Positions 26,221-33,506 are shown, numbered from the stretch's first letter. The stretch: 48,696 bases of DNA from a virus (IMGVR_UViG_3300042691_010994:1-48696), one strand, 5' to 3'. Numbers and translations are program-made. Notes: a model not told the origin generated them from the sequence alone.

Positions 26221-27060
26221 CTAAGTTGCAACCGTCGTCCAAGCGGCGGATTGCGGATTGTTGATATTTTGCCAGTTTGCGGTCTGGGTATCCACCACAT
26301 TTTGCCAATTAGCTGTCTGCAAGTCATCCACCGGCTCCCAGAAGTAGCGCCCGGATTGCGTCTCGGTGATGGCCATGGACTCTGCACGACTAAGCCTGTA
26401 GCTCGTTGCTGCACTCTGCTGCGCCGCCAGTGTGGCCGACTCCACGATAGATGCAACAAACGCAACGGCTGCCGCCTCTGTGGCCGTCGCCGCCATGGTC
26501 TCATCGACCGATAGGGCAAACGTAGCTTCGACCGTCTCGGCAGCAGTCAGCTCCATGGACTCATCGACCGTCTCGTTGAAAGCTGAACCAACCAACTGAG
26601 ACTCGCCAATTGCAGCCGTCTCGTCAACCGACAAGGCAAACGTGGCCGCTACCGTCTGATCCTCTGCAATCGCTGCGCTCTCTGTGACCGACAGGGCGAA
26701 TGTCGCTGCGACCGTCTGGGAATCCGTTACTGCCGCAGACTCTGCAACCGATACCCCATAAGCCACCGTGGTGGTTTGCTCTTCAGAGATGCCCGCGCTC
26801 TCGGCAACAGACTCGGTGAACGCAACAACAGCGGACTGGTCTTCGGCAATCCCGGCAGACTCGGCAACAGAAAACGCAAAGGTGGCTGCTACCGTCTGGG
26901 CTTCCGCAATGGAAATCGACTCGGCTACAGCAAGCAAAAATGTTGTTGCTGCTGTTTGTGCTTCGGAGAGGGCGGCAGATTCCTCAACGCTTACGGGAAA
27001 GGTCTCACCCCCGCCCCAAGCGTTAGAACCCCAAGTGCCTATGCCCCATCCGGTTGCCAT
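26221..27060 (-). CDS. fibre-like protein of eleven 20-residue repeats (279 aa)
   Basis: Residues 1-24 carry GWGIGTWGSNAWGGG, an attachment motif seen in other virion proteins. Residues 25-244 are eleven tandem units, each exactly 20 residues, near VAESAxIAExQTVAATFALS. The last 35 residues have three shorter Trp repeats (LQTANWQN, TQTANWQN, PQSAAWTT). No Cys is present, and the only basic residues are four Arg at the end of the repeat array. Fixed-length acidic/hydrophobic repeats suggest an elongated beta-structured shaft. It lacks an SD and starts 1 nt after the previous stop, so translation is coupled. The role is inferred from neighbours. Confidence 0.7.
   Translation of the reverse strand: MATGWGIGTWGSNAWGGGETFPVSVEESAALSEAQTAATTFLLAVAESISIAEAQTVAATFAFSVAESAGIAEDQSAVVAFTESVAESAGISEEQTTTVAYGVSVAESAAVTDSQTVAATFALSVTESAAIAEDQTVAATFALSVDETAAIGESQLVGSAFNETVDESMELTAAETVEATFALSVDETMAATATEAAAVAFVASIVESATLAAQQSAATSYRLSRAESMAITETQSGRYFWEPVDDLQTANWQNVVDTQTANWQNINNPQSAAWTTVAT
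26329..26988 (-). repeat. eleven in-frame 60-bp tandem coding repeats
   Basis: Codons 25-244 of the repeat fibre gene divide into eleven consecutive 60-bp units. Protein similarity is high, while the DNA has diverged at synonymous positions, so the array is old and maintained by selection. The best-preserved phrases are QTVAATFALS and VAESAGI. Confidence 0.9.
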
Positions 27061-27061
27061 G

Positions 27062-27625
27062 TTAGGTCAGAGTGGCGGAGTACGACACGGCGATGGAGTC
27101 ACCGTCCACGACAGCCTTGGAGCTGGAGAAGTCACCAGCCGAGAACAGCGTACCAGTGGTGTTGTCAATCGTTGCGCTGCCACCAATGTTGATGAAGCAG
27201 CCAGCCACTGTGCCGGTCGATGTGATCGAGAAGGTAGAAGCCACCGAGGTAGCCTTCACGCCAGCAGCGGCAGAGCCAAATGTGGGGGTCTTGCGGTTGC
27301 CAGAGTATGTGGGGGCGTTAGCCAAACCCACTTCCAGCCAGCCGCCGTGAGAGGCTTGGGTGTCTGCCACGTTGGCGGAGCCTGCGCCTTTCAGGCCCAT
27401 AACCACTGCGCCAGCGGCAGAGTTGCCCAAAATGGTGTCCAGCGTCAGGTTCTTGCCCACGGTAGTGACCAAGTTTTTGATGTCGTCTTCCCACTTGACG
27501 TTACCCTGCGCGTCATAGCAGACGGCGTGGTACGAGCCTTGAATGCTCATAGTGTCAGCGGGTGTGGTGTTGTACTTGCAAGCCGCATCAGCCTTATCGG
27601 TTGCGGTGATTCGATCTGTGGTCAT
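27062..27625 (-). CDS. virion structural protein of unknown function (187 aa)
   Basis: Residues 28-60 (IQGSYHAVCYDAQGNVKWED, then NLVTTVGKN) match a conserved pattern found in tail-region proteins of many phages. The rest is small-residue beta-rich sequence (STFSITSTGTVAGCFINIGG). SD AAGGA lies 6 nt before the ATG. It is probably a tail or fibre-base component; the exact role is unknown. Confidence 0.6.
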   Translation of the reverse strand: MTTDRITATDKADAACKYNTTPADTMSIQGSYHAVCYDAQGNVKWEDDIKNLVTTVGKNLTLDTILGNSAAGAVVMGLKGAGSANVADTQASHGGWLEVGLANAPTYSGNRKTPTFGSAAAGVKATSVASTFSITSTGTVAGCFINIGGSATIDNTTGTLFSAGDFSSSKAVVDGDSIAVSYSATLT

Positions 27626-27634
27626 GATAGGTCC

Positions 27635-28081
27635 TTACGAAATGCGCACGATGGCGCTGTTGGCATCGGGGGTTGGGAAGACAATCTGAAATGTTGTGTT
27701 GCTCACGGTCTTGTCAGACCCGAAGTCCAGCACAGCCACAGACTTATTACCTTCGGTTGCGTTGTAAATCAAAGCGCCGCGTGCAGTAAATGTAGCGCCA
27801 GACCACGTTGTGTTGGCAAACGACCAGTAAGACGTAGGCACCCCAGCGCTGTTGTTAGCCGCTGTGGGAGTCACGCTGATCACCAGCGTGTTCCCGCCCG
27901 CCACGTAACCAGCCCCAACAACTTCGCCCGCCGTGGCGTACACCGCCGTAGAAGCATCCAAGTTGGCAGCAGCCGTATACAACGCAACCTTAAATGTGTC
28001 TGGCGTTGTCGGCCCAAAGTTATGAATGCCCTGCGGCAGCTCAACCTTGAAGCTGGTGGTGGCGGTTTGCGCGATGGTCAT
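27635..28081 (-). CDS. virion beta-protein, paralogue B (148 aa)
   Basis: The pattern SFKVELPQGIHNF, DTFKVALYTAAANLDASTAV and GEVVGAGYVAGG recurs in the neighbouring 152-residue protein, so the pair arose by tandem duplication. It is all beta by appearance, with no membrane or catalytic motif. It has no SD; the ATG lies 1 nt after the paralogue's TAA. Such proteins are annotated as phage structural proteins in related genomes. Confidence 0.6.
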   Translation of the reverse strand: MTIAQTATTSFKVELPQGIHNFGPTTPDTFKVALYTAAANLDASTAVYATAGEVVGAGYVAGGNTLVISVTPTAANNSAGVPTSYWSFANTTWSGATFTARGALIYNATEGNKSVAVLDFGSDKTVSNTTFQIVFPTPDANSAIVRIS

Positions 28082-28082
28082 A

Positions 28083-28541
28083 TTAGGTAGTCGCCAAACG
28101 CAAGAGCGCGGTAGCTGTACTGTTTGTTGGCATAGTCAGCGTAAAAGTTCCAGCCGTGATCGTTTGATCACCGAACGTGTGCACGCTCACCGCCTTGTTG
28201 GTCTTGCTTGTGTTGTACAAAAGCAAGCAGTTAAATGCCGTTGTCAGTGTAACGGACGTGTACACAATCGACGCGGACGGAGTCCAGTAAGCTGTACCCG
28301 CAGTGGCAGATGTGTTGCTGCTTAGCGGCGAAGTTCCGTTTGTAACAGCGACGCCCCCGGCGGTATAACCCGAACCGGAAACTTCTCCGGTAGCTGAGTA
28401 CACGGTTGTTGCGGCGTTAACCGTTGCGGAAGATAGGTACAGCGCTGCCTTAAACGAGTCGCCAGTACCCGTTGTAAAGTTGTGTGTTCCGGTCAGCAAC
28501 TCGCCCATAAACGAAGTGCACATTGCTTGCGTGTTTGCCAT
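28083..28541 (-). CDS. virion beta-protein, paralogue A (152 aa)
   Basis: Paralogue of the following gene: CTSFMGELLTGTHNF, SFKAALYLSSATVNAATTVY and GEVSGSGYTAGG align with its copy in order and spacing. The C-terminal halves also match (AVSVHTFGDQTITAGTF against AVLDFGSDKTVSNTTF). SD AGGAG is well placed. The two may form a hetero-oligomeric collar or fibre base; this is inference. Confidence 0.6.
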   Translation of the reverse strand: MANTQAMCTSFMGELLTGTHNFTTGTGDSFKAALYLSSATVNAATTVYSATGEVSGSGYTAGGVAVTNGTSPLSSNTSATAGTAYWTPSASIVYTSVTLTTAFNCLLLYNTSKTNKAVSVHTFGDQTITAGTFTLTMPTNSTATALLRLATT

Positions 28542-28552
28542 GTCGGGCTCCT

Positions 28553-28747
28553 TTATTCAAAAACTGCGGTGGATGCGCCTATGACAAGCGCTTTCTTTAA
28601 GTGAACGTGTACAGAACGGTGAACCAACTCGCCGTCCAGCCAGTACTCTACCCACTTAACTATCTCGTCATCGTTCTCAGACTGGCCTTCTTTTTTCTCA
28701 AGAAGGGCGTCATCCATGTCGCCTTTGGTCGTTGTTACGATCGCCAT
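28553..28747 (-). CDS. small conserved acidic protein (64 aa)
   Basis: A 64-residue protein, MAIVTTTKGDMDDALLEKKE at the start, then an acidic stretch and a beta-hairpin-like VKWVEYWLDGELVHRSVHVH. I recall the N-terminal phrase from small phage proteins encoded beside the head-tail adaptor, but no function is known. SD AAGGAAAA precedes the ATG. Confidence 0.6.
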   Translation of the reverse strand: MAIVTTTKGDMDDALLEKKEGQSENDDEIVKWVEYWLDGELVHRSVHVHLKKALVIGASTAVFE

Positions 28748-28756
28748 ATATTTTCC

Positions 28757-29419
28757 TTACGTTACTTTTTGACGGAACTGACCCGAACGGTAGGCATCCT
28801 GCCGCTCCAGACCATCCCCCAGACGTTTGGCCAACGCAAGCGCTTCCATGAACTTCTGGTTGTACAGGGTCATCATGTCCGTCTCACCCTTCATGTAGGT
28901 GTACGCCTCAACTAGCGAACCATACAAAAGCACAGAGTCGAAATTGTCACCAAGCCACGAAGTACCTGCATCAACAATTGACGTAGGGTAGTAGAAGTAA
29001 TGAAGTTCAACTCCGAAAGACGCAGAGGGGGTTGGCCCCAAAATGAAGGTGAGTTCATCTTCGTTGTCCGATCGTGGTCCAAACAAAGCGTAATACTTGG
29101 GCAAACCGTTGTTTGCCGGGGCGGGGTTGGGGTACGCCTGCCGGATGAAGTTCACATCCTTGTTGAGCAGGTACTCATAGTTACCCAAGGCGTCAATCAC
29201 CGCAAGAGAGTAGGAAGCCAAAAAGTCAGTCGGGCACTCCAAGTACTTGTTGCTGGCCGTTGTTACGCCTGTGACGTTCTTGCGCAGGGAGGGGAACTGC
29301 ACCGAGTTAAAAATGCGCTGCTCAGCCTGCTTCACGAAGACAGGTACTTCCGCCTCAAAAGAAGCGTCCTGATTCTCCGTGTAGGCGATGATCGCCGCTT
29401 TAAGCTGGGTGTAGTTCAT
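28757..29419 (-). CDS. head-tail adaptor, SU10-type (220 aa)
   Basis: The start MNYTQLKAAIIAYTENQDAS and the segment FVKQAEQRIFNSVQFPSLRK are the hallmark of the adaptor family named after coliphage SU10. These subunits bind under the portal and carry the short tail. A beta domain in the middle (YYALFGPRSDNEDELTFILG) and C-terminal helices (YNQKFMEALALAKRLGDGLE) complete the fold. SD AGGTAGAG lies upstream. This is the clearest evidence for a short-tailed particle. Confidence 0.8.
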   Translation of the reverse strand: MNYTQLKAAIIAYTENQDASFEAEVPVFVKQAEQRIFNSVQFPSLRKNVTGVTTASNKYLECPTDFLASYSLAVIDALGNYEYLLNKDVNFIRQAYPNPAPANNGLPKYYALFGPRSDNEDELTFILGPTPSASFGVELHYFYYPTSIVDAGTSWLGDNFDSVLLYGSLVEAYTYMKGETDMMTLYNQKFMEALALAKRLGDGLERQDAYRSGQFRQKVT

Positions 29420-29427
29420 GCTCTACC

Positions 29428-29631
29428 TTATGCCATCGGGCCTCGGGCCATCACGCCTTTGGTAGCCGCGCCCGTACCACGGATTTTAATGCCCGAGGTT
29501 TTGGTTGGCTTGTACTCGTTGCTGTGGTTGTTGGCCACGGTCACATTGGTGTCCAGCATATGCTTCATGGCGTTGACCTTGGGCAGCACTGCCTGTGTAG
29601 GGGCGGCTTTGGTTTTTGAAGATGTTGCCAT
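29428..29631 (-). CDS. small basic protein with a GIKIRGTGAATKGVMARGPM tail (67 aa)
   Basis: A 67-residue basic protein. Its last 20 residues form a Gly/Arg-rich tail that I know from other freshwater-phage small proteins encoded at this place; the next gene ends in a related phrase (TRTVRGTGI). It is probably a minor virion component or a DNA-contacting peptide. Function unknown. A weak GGT precedes the ATG. Confidence 0.6.
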   Translation of the reverse strand: MATSSKTKAAPTQAVLPKVNAMKHMLDTNVTVANNHSNEYKPTKTSGIKIRGTGAATKGVMARGPMA

Positions 29632-29633
29632 GA

Positions 29634-29822
29634 TCAGATACCTGTTCCGCGCACGGTACGTGTCGGCGCTTTTTGGTTGGCGACCTTGGACAAGTTACGG
29701 CCCATTTTCAGCATATCGCTGTTGGTCTTGCCGCCGGCTCGCATTTTTTTGACCGCAGCATCGGGATGCGCGGTACTCATGCCTTTACCCATGTGGGCTT
29801 TGAGTGCTTCTTTAGCGTTCAT
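29634..29822 (-). CDS. small basic protein with an RGTG tail (62 aa)
   Basis: A 62-residue Lys/Met/Gly-rich protein (MNAKEALKAHMGKGMSTAHP at the start) ending VRGTGI, echoing the neighbouring 67-residue protein. It has an internal AGGK motif. SD AGGAG lies upstream. The two adjacent genes may be distant paralogues or partners. No function can be assigned. Confidence 0.55.
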   Translation of the reverse strand: MNAKEALKAHMGKGMSTAHPDAAVKKMRAGGKTNSDMLKMGRNLSKVANQKAPTRTVRGTGI

Positions 29823-29823
29823 G

Positions 29824-30216
29824 TCAAACTCCTATCTGAACTGTGACTGTACCAACTTCTACGCTCAAAGCCAAGTTGTTTGGCGTCAGAGCACTATCAA
29901 AGAACCGCGACCCGCCTACCGGATTCCAGCCCCACTGAATATCTCGGCTACCACCTGTGGTGTAGCCTGCTGTGTTCACGCCCGCCGTAACGTACGTGGT
30001 GTCCCTACGTGGGTTGCGTACAGCCTGCGGGTCGTCGATCGGGTACATACCCAACTGCAACTGCGGCTGATCCGGGTCCCAACACGAACTGCACACCAAG
30101 ACGTTGTTGATCTTGGTCTTGACCACCAGCTTGCGCAGGGCTGTCAGCTTGAACTGCTGCCCACACCGATCGCACATGGCGATCGAATTCTTGCCGGAGG
30201 AAAAACGGTTTCCCAT
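29824..30216 (-). CDS. zinc-ribbon virion-region protein (130 aa)
   Basis: Cys15-x2-Cys18 and Cys42-x2-Cys45 form a treble-clef or ribbon zinc site (MCDRCGQQFKLTALRK, then VLVCSSCWDPDQPQ). The remainder holds a Pro/Asp-rich linker (YPIDDPQAVRNPRRD) and a C-terminal domain including DIQWGWNPVGGSRFF. Its ATG abuts the TAA of the adaptor-like gene. The pattern is common next to head-tail genes in related phages; a structural zinc and a role in the neck are inferred. Confidence 0.65.
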   Translation of the reverse strand: MGNRFSSGKNSIAMCDRCGQQFKLTALRKLVVKTKINNVLVCSSCWDPDQPQLQLGMYPIDDPQAVRNPRRDTTYVTAGVNTAGYTTGGSRDIQWGWNPVGGSRFFDSALTPNNLALSVEVGTVTVQIGV

Positions 30217-30915
30217 TTACGTACTGCTTCCAATGAACATCTGGCGCGGAACGAACCGCACTGCCGCCTTCTCGCGGTCTTCCGTGCTGGCCAGCTCCCA
30301 TGCCTCGTCGTACTGCTGCTTGAGCACACCCAGACGTTCTGTGCCGCCGGGGACCTTCAAGGCCAAGTAATAGGCCAAGCCTGCAACCATGCAGGGCAGG
30401 AAACGGAAAGGCATGTCCATCGTGTTGACGCCGTTGCCAGCGTCTTGGATGCGGCGCAGCCGCCAGTACACAAAGGTGTAGGGCTGCGAGTTGTCTGGGA
30501 TTGGCCAGACGGTGATCCGTGGGGTGTTCAAACGCTCAATCCAGACCTGAATGGGCCGGGCTTGTTGCAGCTTGTTTGGGATCGTGGCGTAGGTAGAAAC
30601 ACTGATACGCGTGATGGTCAGGTCGGCCTGTGTTGACACATTCCCTGCGCCCGTGCGGATGACGTGCTCCAGCAGGTCCACGGTGTCTTCTGGCAGGTTG
30701 TATGTGGCCGTGCCCGCCACCAGCGGGATTGACCCCTGCTCGTAGGTGAACATGTTCAGGCCACGGTTGGCCCAATCGGCAAACATCAAGTTCATTGACC
30801 GGCGTGCCGTACGCAGGTCGTAGCCCGTACGCATCTCACCGCCCACGCGCTCGAACGCCTCCTCAACGATTTCCGTCAAGTCGAGGTTGAAGCTGGATGT
30901 ACCGGAGGTTGCCAT
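30217..30915 (-). CDS. head-tail connector / tail-tube-A-like protein (232 aa)
   Basis: The N-terminus contains LTEIVEEAFERVGGEMRTGY, DLRTARRSMNLMFADWANRG and LNMFT, a well-known pattern of connector proteins in podoviruses and SU10-like phages. The centre is beta-rich (NLPEDTVDLLEHVIRTGAGN) and the C-terminus helical (FRFLPCMVAGLAYYLALKV). It overlaps the preceding TAA by TAATG. It probably forms a ring between the adaptor and the tail hub. Confidence 0.7.
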   Translation of the reverse strand: MATSGTSSFNLDLTEIVEEAFERVGGEMRTGYDLRTARRSMNLMFADWANRGLNMFTYEQGSIPLVAGTATYNLPEDTVDLLEHVIRTGAGNVSTQADLTITRISVSTYATIPNKLQQARPIQVWIERLNTPRITVWPIPDNSQPYTFVYWRLRRIQDAGNGVNTMDMPFRFLPCMVAGLAYYLALKVPGGTERLGVLKQQYDEAWELASTEDREKAAVRFVPRQMFIGSST

Positions 30916-31148
30916 TATCTAAACCCTGCTGTTTTCTTTGCGATGGTCTTGGGCTGCGCTACAAACTGTTTGCCTGCGGCTTTACCAGCACGCTTGGCTC
31001 GAGTGGTTGCGGCGTACTCAGCCGGTGACAGAGATTTTATGGCTTTCTCAGGCAAATACCGCTCCCCCGTCTTACTCGACGGCTTTCCAGACTTGGTGCG
31101 CCATTTCTGGTCACCCCAGTCCTTGAGCGATTTTTGTGGTGCTTTCAT
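30915..31148 (-). CDS. DUF5872-like small basic protein (77 aa)
   Basis: KSLKDWGDQKWRTKSGKPSS, TGERYLPEKAIKSLSPAEYA and the basic tail AGKQFVAQPKTIAKKTAGFR match the DUF5872 pattern across nearly the whole length. Charge is strongly positive. Function is unknown; its position among connector genes and its charge suggest a virion DNA-associated role. The ATG overlaps the stop of the cysteine mini-protein (ATGA). Confidence 0.7.
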   Translation of the reverse strand: MKAPQKSLKDWGDQKWRTKSGKPSSKTGERYLPEKAIKSLSPAEYAATTRAKRAGKAAGKQFVAQPKTIAKKTAGFR

Positions 31149-31276
31149 GCAAAATCTTCTTCGGTTAGACCAGCTTCTTCAAGAGCCAATTCCTCAAGAA
31201 TCTCGTCCGTGCCACAAGTGCATGGACCGTCTTCTTTGATGGCGCAATCGCCAGCATGTTGTGCGTATTCAGTCAC
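31145..31276 (-). CDS. 43-residue cysteine mini-protein (GTG start)
   Basis: A short ORF begins at GTG with SD GGAGGT 7 nt upstream and ends in an ATGA overlap with the next gene; it overlaps the previous gene by 8 nt. It encodes three cysteines (Cys11, Cys19 and Cys21 in GDCAIKEDGPCTCG) followed by an acidic helix (ILEELALEEAGLTEEDFA). The PCTCG pattern occurs in other small phage proteins and may bind zinc. Coupling on both sides argues that it is real. Confidence 0.65.
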   Translation of the reverse strand: MTEYAQHAGDCAIKEDGPCTCGTDEILEELALEEAGLTEEDFA

Positions 31277-31544
31277 GATAACCACCTCCAGCAGCTTTGT
31301 ATTTTTTGGCTACGAGCTGAGCTTTACGGGCTGACCACTGACCTGCGCCAGTGCCTTGGGTTGCAGCAGCTTTTACTTGGCTGACAATCCGCTTGCGCAG
31401 CTCTGGCTTGGTGTAATTGCCAGCAGCGTTTACCTTCCCGCCTTCAGCGTACTGCGTGAAGTCGGTGTTATCCCGGCGAGCTTTACGCTTGCCTTTGGGC
31501 ATTTTGGATGGGAGCACAGCCCCCATCCCTCGGCTGGCCATCAT
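31269..31544 (-). CDS. small basic conserved protein with a KGKRKARRDN motif (91 aa)
   Basis: MASRGMGAVLPSKMPKGKRK, RDNTDFTQYAEGGKVNAAG, KPELRKRIVSQVKAA and GQWSARKAQLVAKKYKAAGG are all pieces of a family I recall from freshwater and marine phages. It is very basic, with an AEGGKV motif near residue 33. The start is uncertain between the two leading Met codons; TAAG lies upstream. Function unknown, probably virion-associated. Confidence 0.65.
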   Translation of the reverse strand: MMASRGMGAVLPSKMPKGKRKARRDNTDFTQYAEGGKVNAAGNYTKPELRKRIVSQVKAAATQGTGAGQWSARKAQLVAKKYKAAGGGYRD

Positions 31545-31548
31545 GGTC

Positions 31549-31902
31549 TTAGCAGGCTTTGCCGCCCATGGCCATCTTGACCTGCTTACCCTTGGTGTGG
31601 CCCTTGGTTACACAGCCGTCAGCGCGAGTAACGCCGCCCTTGGCAAAGGGCTTGCCCTTGGCTTCAGCCATTTCGTGTTTCATCATGGACTTGGGAGCGC
31701 CCTTCTTTTTCATGAAGGCCATCTCTTTTGCCACCATCGCTTTGGACTCTTTCATATCGCCACCTTTTGCAAATTTGCGGTTCTTGTCCGCGTTGGAAAA
31801 CTCTTTGCCCACCGACTGTGGGACTCCTGCCTTCTTGGCAAACTCGGGGTTGTTGGCCACCGCTGCCATGAAGTTGTGTTGTTTCTTGCTAGTTGAGGGC
31901 AC
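31549..31902 (-). CDS. DUF3008-like basic protein (117 aa, GTG start)
   Basis: The N-terminal 45 residues (SKKQHNFMAAVANNPEFAKK, GVPQSVGKEFSNADKNRKFA) match the DUF3008 family, found in both bacteria and phages. A second part contains MKESKAMVAKEMAFMKKKGA and two AKGG motifs. The start is GTG with AAGGAG at 7 nt, inside the upstream gene (14-nt overlap). It is strongly basic. Function unknown. Confidence 0.7.
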   Translation of the reverse strand: MPSTSKKQHNFMAAVANNPEFAKKAGVPQSVGKEFSNADKNRKFAKGGDMKESKAMVAKEMAFMKKKGAPKSMMKHEMAEAKGKPFAKGGVTRADGCVTKGHTKGKQVKMAMGGKAC

Positions 31903-32137
31903 TGCGCTGCTCCTTCATGAAGTCATCAATCTTGCCCTCAAGCCGGTCCAGCCGGGCCAGAACACGATTGATGTCGCTGTGCACATCCGCCTTGGTCACA
32001 TACTTCTCAGCGTTCTCTTCGCGGGTCTTGCTCAGCAAGATGCTCAGGCGCTTGACCTCGTCATGCGAGACCTTTACCCAAAGCAGCAACGCCGCAGAAG
32101 CGAACGACAGGACTGTGTTCCAAACTGGCAAGTCCAT
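31889..32137 (-). CDS. single-TM coiled-coil protein (82 aa)
   Basis: Residues 5-22 (VWNTVLSFASAALLLWVK) form an N-terminal membrane span or signal anchor. The rest is charged helix (HDEVKRLSILLSKTREENAE, then DINRVLARLDRLEGKIDDF). This topology resembles small i-spanin or holin-like proteins. It lies far from the lysis cassette, so a virion or membrane-docking role is as likely. There is no SD; the ATG follows the upstream TAA by 3 nt. Confidence 0.6.
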   Translation of the reverse strand: MDLPVWNTVLSFASAALLLWVKVSHDEVKRLSILLSKTREENAEKYVTKADVHSDINRVLARLDRLEGKIDDFMKEQRSALN

Positions 32138-32140
32138 GAT

Positions 32141-32395
32141 TTAGCACTTCCACGCCCGCAGGCTTTTGTTGATCCGAGAATCCGGGTCTTTGGCCGTCTT
32201 CTCGCTGGTCAGCTTCTTCTTCATGCCTTCCATACGGGCGCAAAAAGAGTCGCGGCGTTTGCCGCCCTCGGGTTGAGGGGCCTTGAGCCCGGGCTTGCCC
32301 GGGTTCGCCTTGTTGTAGGAAGCCCGACCCTTGGCGTTCAAGCCACCCTTGTCGGATTTGCCCTCTTTGCGTTGCCATGCTGGAGATTTAGCCAT
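32141..32395 (-). CDS. DUF6321-like basic protein (84 aa)
   Basis: The whole protein fits the DUF6321 pattern: MAKSPAWQRKEGKSDKGGLN, KRRDSFCARMEGMKKKLTSE and DPDSRINKSLRAWKC at the end. It is strongly basic, with two Cys. Function is unknown, though it is repeatedly found in phage structural regions. The ATG follows the upstream TAA after 2 nt without an SD. Confidence 0.75.
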   Translation of the reverse strand: MAKSPAWQRKEGKSDKGGLNAKGRASYNKANPGKPGLKAPQPEGGKRRDSFCARMEGMKKKLTSEKTAKDPDSRINKSLRAWKC

Positions 32396-32397
32396 GA

Positions 32398-33198
32398 TTA
32401 AGTGTGCCCGGCATCGTAGCTGTTAGCTACTAAAAGCAAAATGAACATTGACGAACAGGCATTATTATTTGAACTGCCAATCGCCGTTGCTTCAAGCGTG
32501 GTTTTCTCTGGAACAGCCAACGGGTACTCAAACGTGTAGTCGGCCACGCCGTTGTTGAGAGAGGTAACCGCAGCGGTGCGCCGGATATTGTCCGTGCCTC
32601 TGGTCAGCAACCTGCCCTGAATTTGATTGGAGCCACCGGCCTGTCCAGAAGAGAACAACCCCTGAGAGACGTATGCGGTGTATCCAGCAGGGACCGTGTA
32701 GCTGCCCGTGATTGTCGTGTTGTAGTCAAATTTGATGACGTCGTACACGGTCGCAGGGACGCCTGCGGTCACAGTACCCGTGCCAATGTAGATGTCCCCC
32801 GCCGCGCTGTTGCCAGAGCCTGCTGTTGCCACGTAGGCGTAATTCACGCGAAGCATGAATGTGGTCATCGTCACGGCTGTTTGGCCGTTCATGGTGACGG
32901 TCTCAGAGACCTCGTTGTAGTTGGCATCTAAGCCCTCTACGACAATCGTCCGAGCACCAGTGCCTGCGCTTGTGTCGTTCGCGCTTGAGGAGCTGACAGT
33001 CATCTGAAGCGCAGCAGCCGGAAACGTGATCAGGCTTGGCAGAGGCCAGACAGTCACCTGTGCTGTGTCCACGTCTTGGTTAAAACCAAACACCGTCACA
33101 TTGCGGTGAAAAGCAATTTGCCCACGCGACACTTGTAGCTCAAACGGCTCGTACAAGCCTCTTTGAGTTACGGAGGAGACTTTGCCGTAATTAGGCAT
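32398..33198 (-). CDS. virion structural beta-protein (266 aa)
   Basis: An all-beta, Thr/Ala/Gly-rich protein (FELQVSRGQIAFHRNVTVFG, DVDTAQVTVWPLPSLITFP, and a C-terminal EATAIGSSNNNACSSMFILL). I recognise the pattern only as a common phage virion protein close to the capsid genes. It may decorate the head or line the neck. It begins 8 nt inside the preceding gene. Confidence 0.6.
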   Translation of the reverse strand: MPNYGKVSSVTQRGLYEPFELQVSRGQIAFHRNVTVFGFNQDVDTAQVTVWPLPSLITFPAAALQMTVSSSSANDTSAGTGARTIVVEGLDANYNEVSETVTMNGQTAVTMTTFMLRVNYAYVATAGSGNSAAGDIYIGTGTVTAGVPATVYDVIKFDYNTTITGSYTVPAGYTAYVSQGLFSSGQAGGSNQIQGRLLTRGTDNIRRTAAVTSLNNGVADYTFEYPLAVPEKTTLEATAIGSSNNNACSSMFILLLVANSYDAGHT

Positions 33199-33463
33199 AA
33201 AACACCGTTACCTTGGCGTTGGTCAACACGACGTATGCGTCGGTTTGAAACACAATGCCGTCAGCCGGAATCACCATCGAAAAGGTTTCGCCGTTGGCTG
33301 AAGTGTTGATGGTCATCACTATTGTTCCGCTTGCGCCGCCATCCCTGAAGACGACAGAACCCGCACTGGTTCCCGGCTCAATCAAAGCGCCGCGAATACG
33401 CGTGCGCTGGTTGAACGCAGTACCAGACGCAGCCAGCGATACGGCTTTTATGTCGGTTTGCAT
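33191..33463 (-). CDS. small virion beta-protein (90 aa)
   Basis: The start is placed at MQTDIKAVSLAASGTAFNQR, where AGGAG lies 7 nt upstream; an earlier ATG has no SD. The rest is beta strands (IRGALIEPGTSAGSVVFRDG, then TIVMTINTSANGETFSMVIP). Probably a head decoration or minor structural protein by position. Not otherwise recognised. Confidence 0.6.
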   Translation of the reverse strand: MQTDIKAVSLAASGTAFNQRTRIRGALIEPGTSAGSVVFRDGGASGTIVMTINTSANGETFSMVIPADGIVFQTDAYVVLTNAKVTVFYA

Positions 33464-33477
33464 AATCAATCTCCTGT

Positions 33478-33497
33478 AAAGCAAGGGCCGAAGCCCC
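33478..33497 (-). terminator. small UUCG hairpin between head genes
   Basis: On the minus strand GGGC-TTCG-GCCC is followed by TTGCTTT, a compact stem with a stable UUCG tetraloop and a broken T tract. It probably gives partial termination or protects the 3' end of the upstream transcript. Confidence 0.4.
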
Positions 33498-33506
33498 CGA
33501 GATCAA

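Noticed and set aside
26768-28090. 440-codon plus-strand frame across the repeat fibre and neighbouring genes
   Set aside because: It crosses three coupled minus-strand genes with clear protein repeats; the antisense product has no domain and no SD.
31889-32137. i-spanin (Rz) call for the 82-residue one-span protein
   Set aside because: Topology fits, but it is 12 kb from the lysis genes and no overlapping Rz1-type lipoprotein frame with a lipobox was seen.
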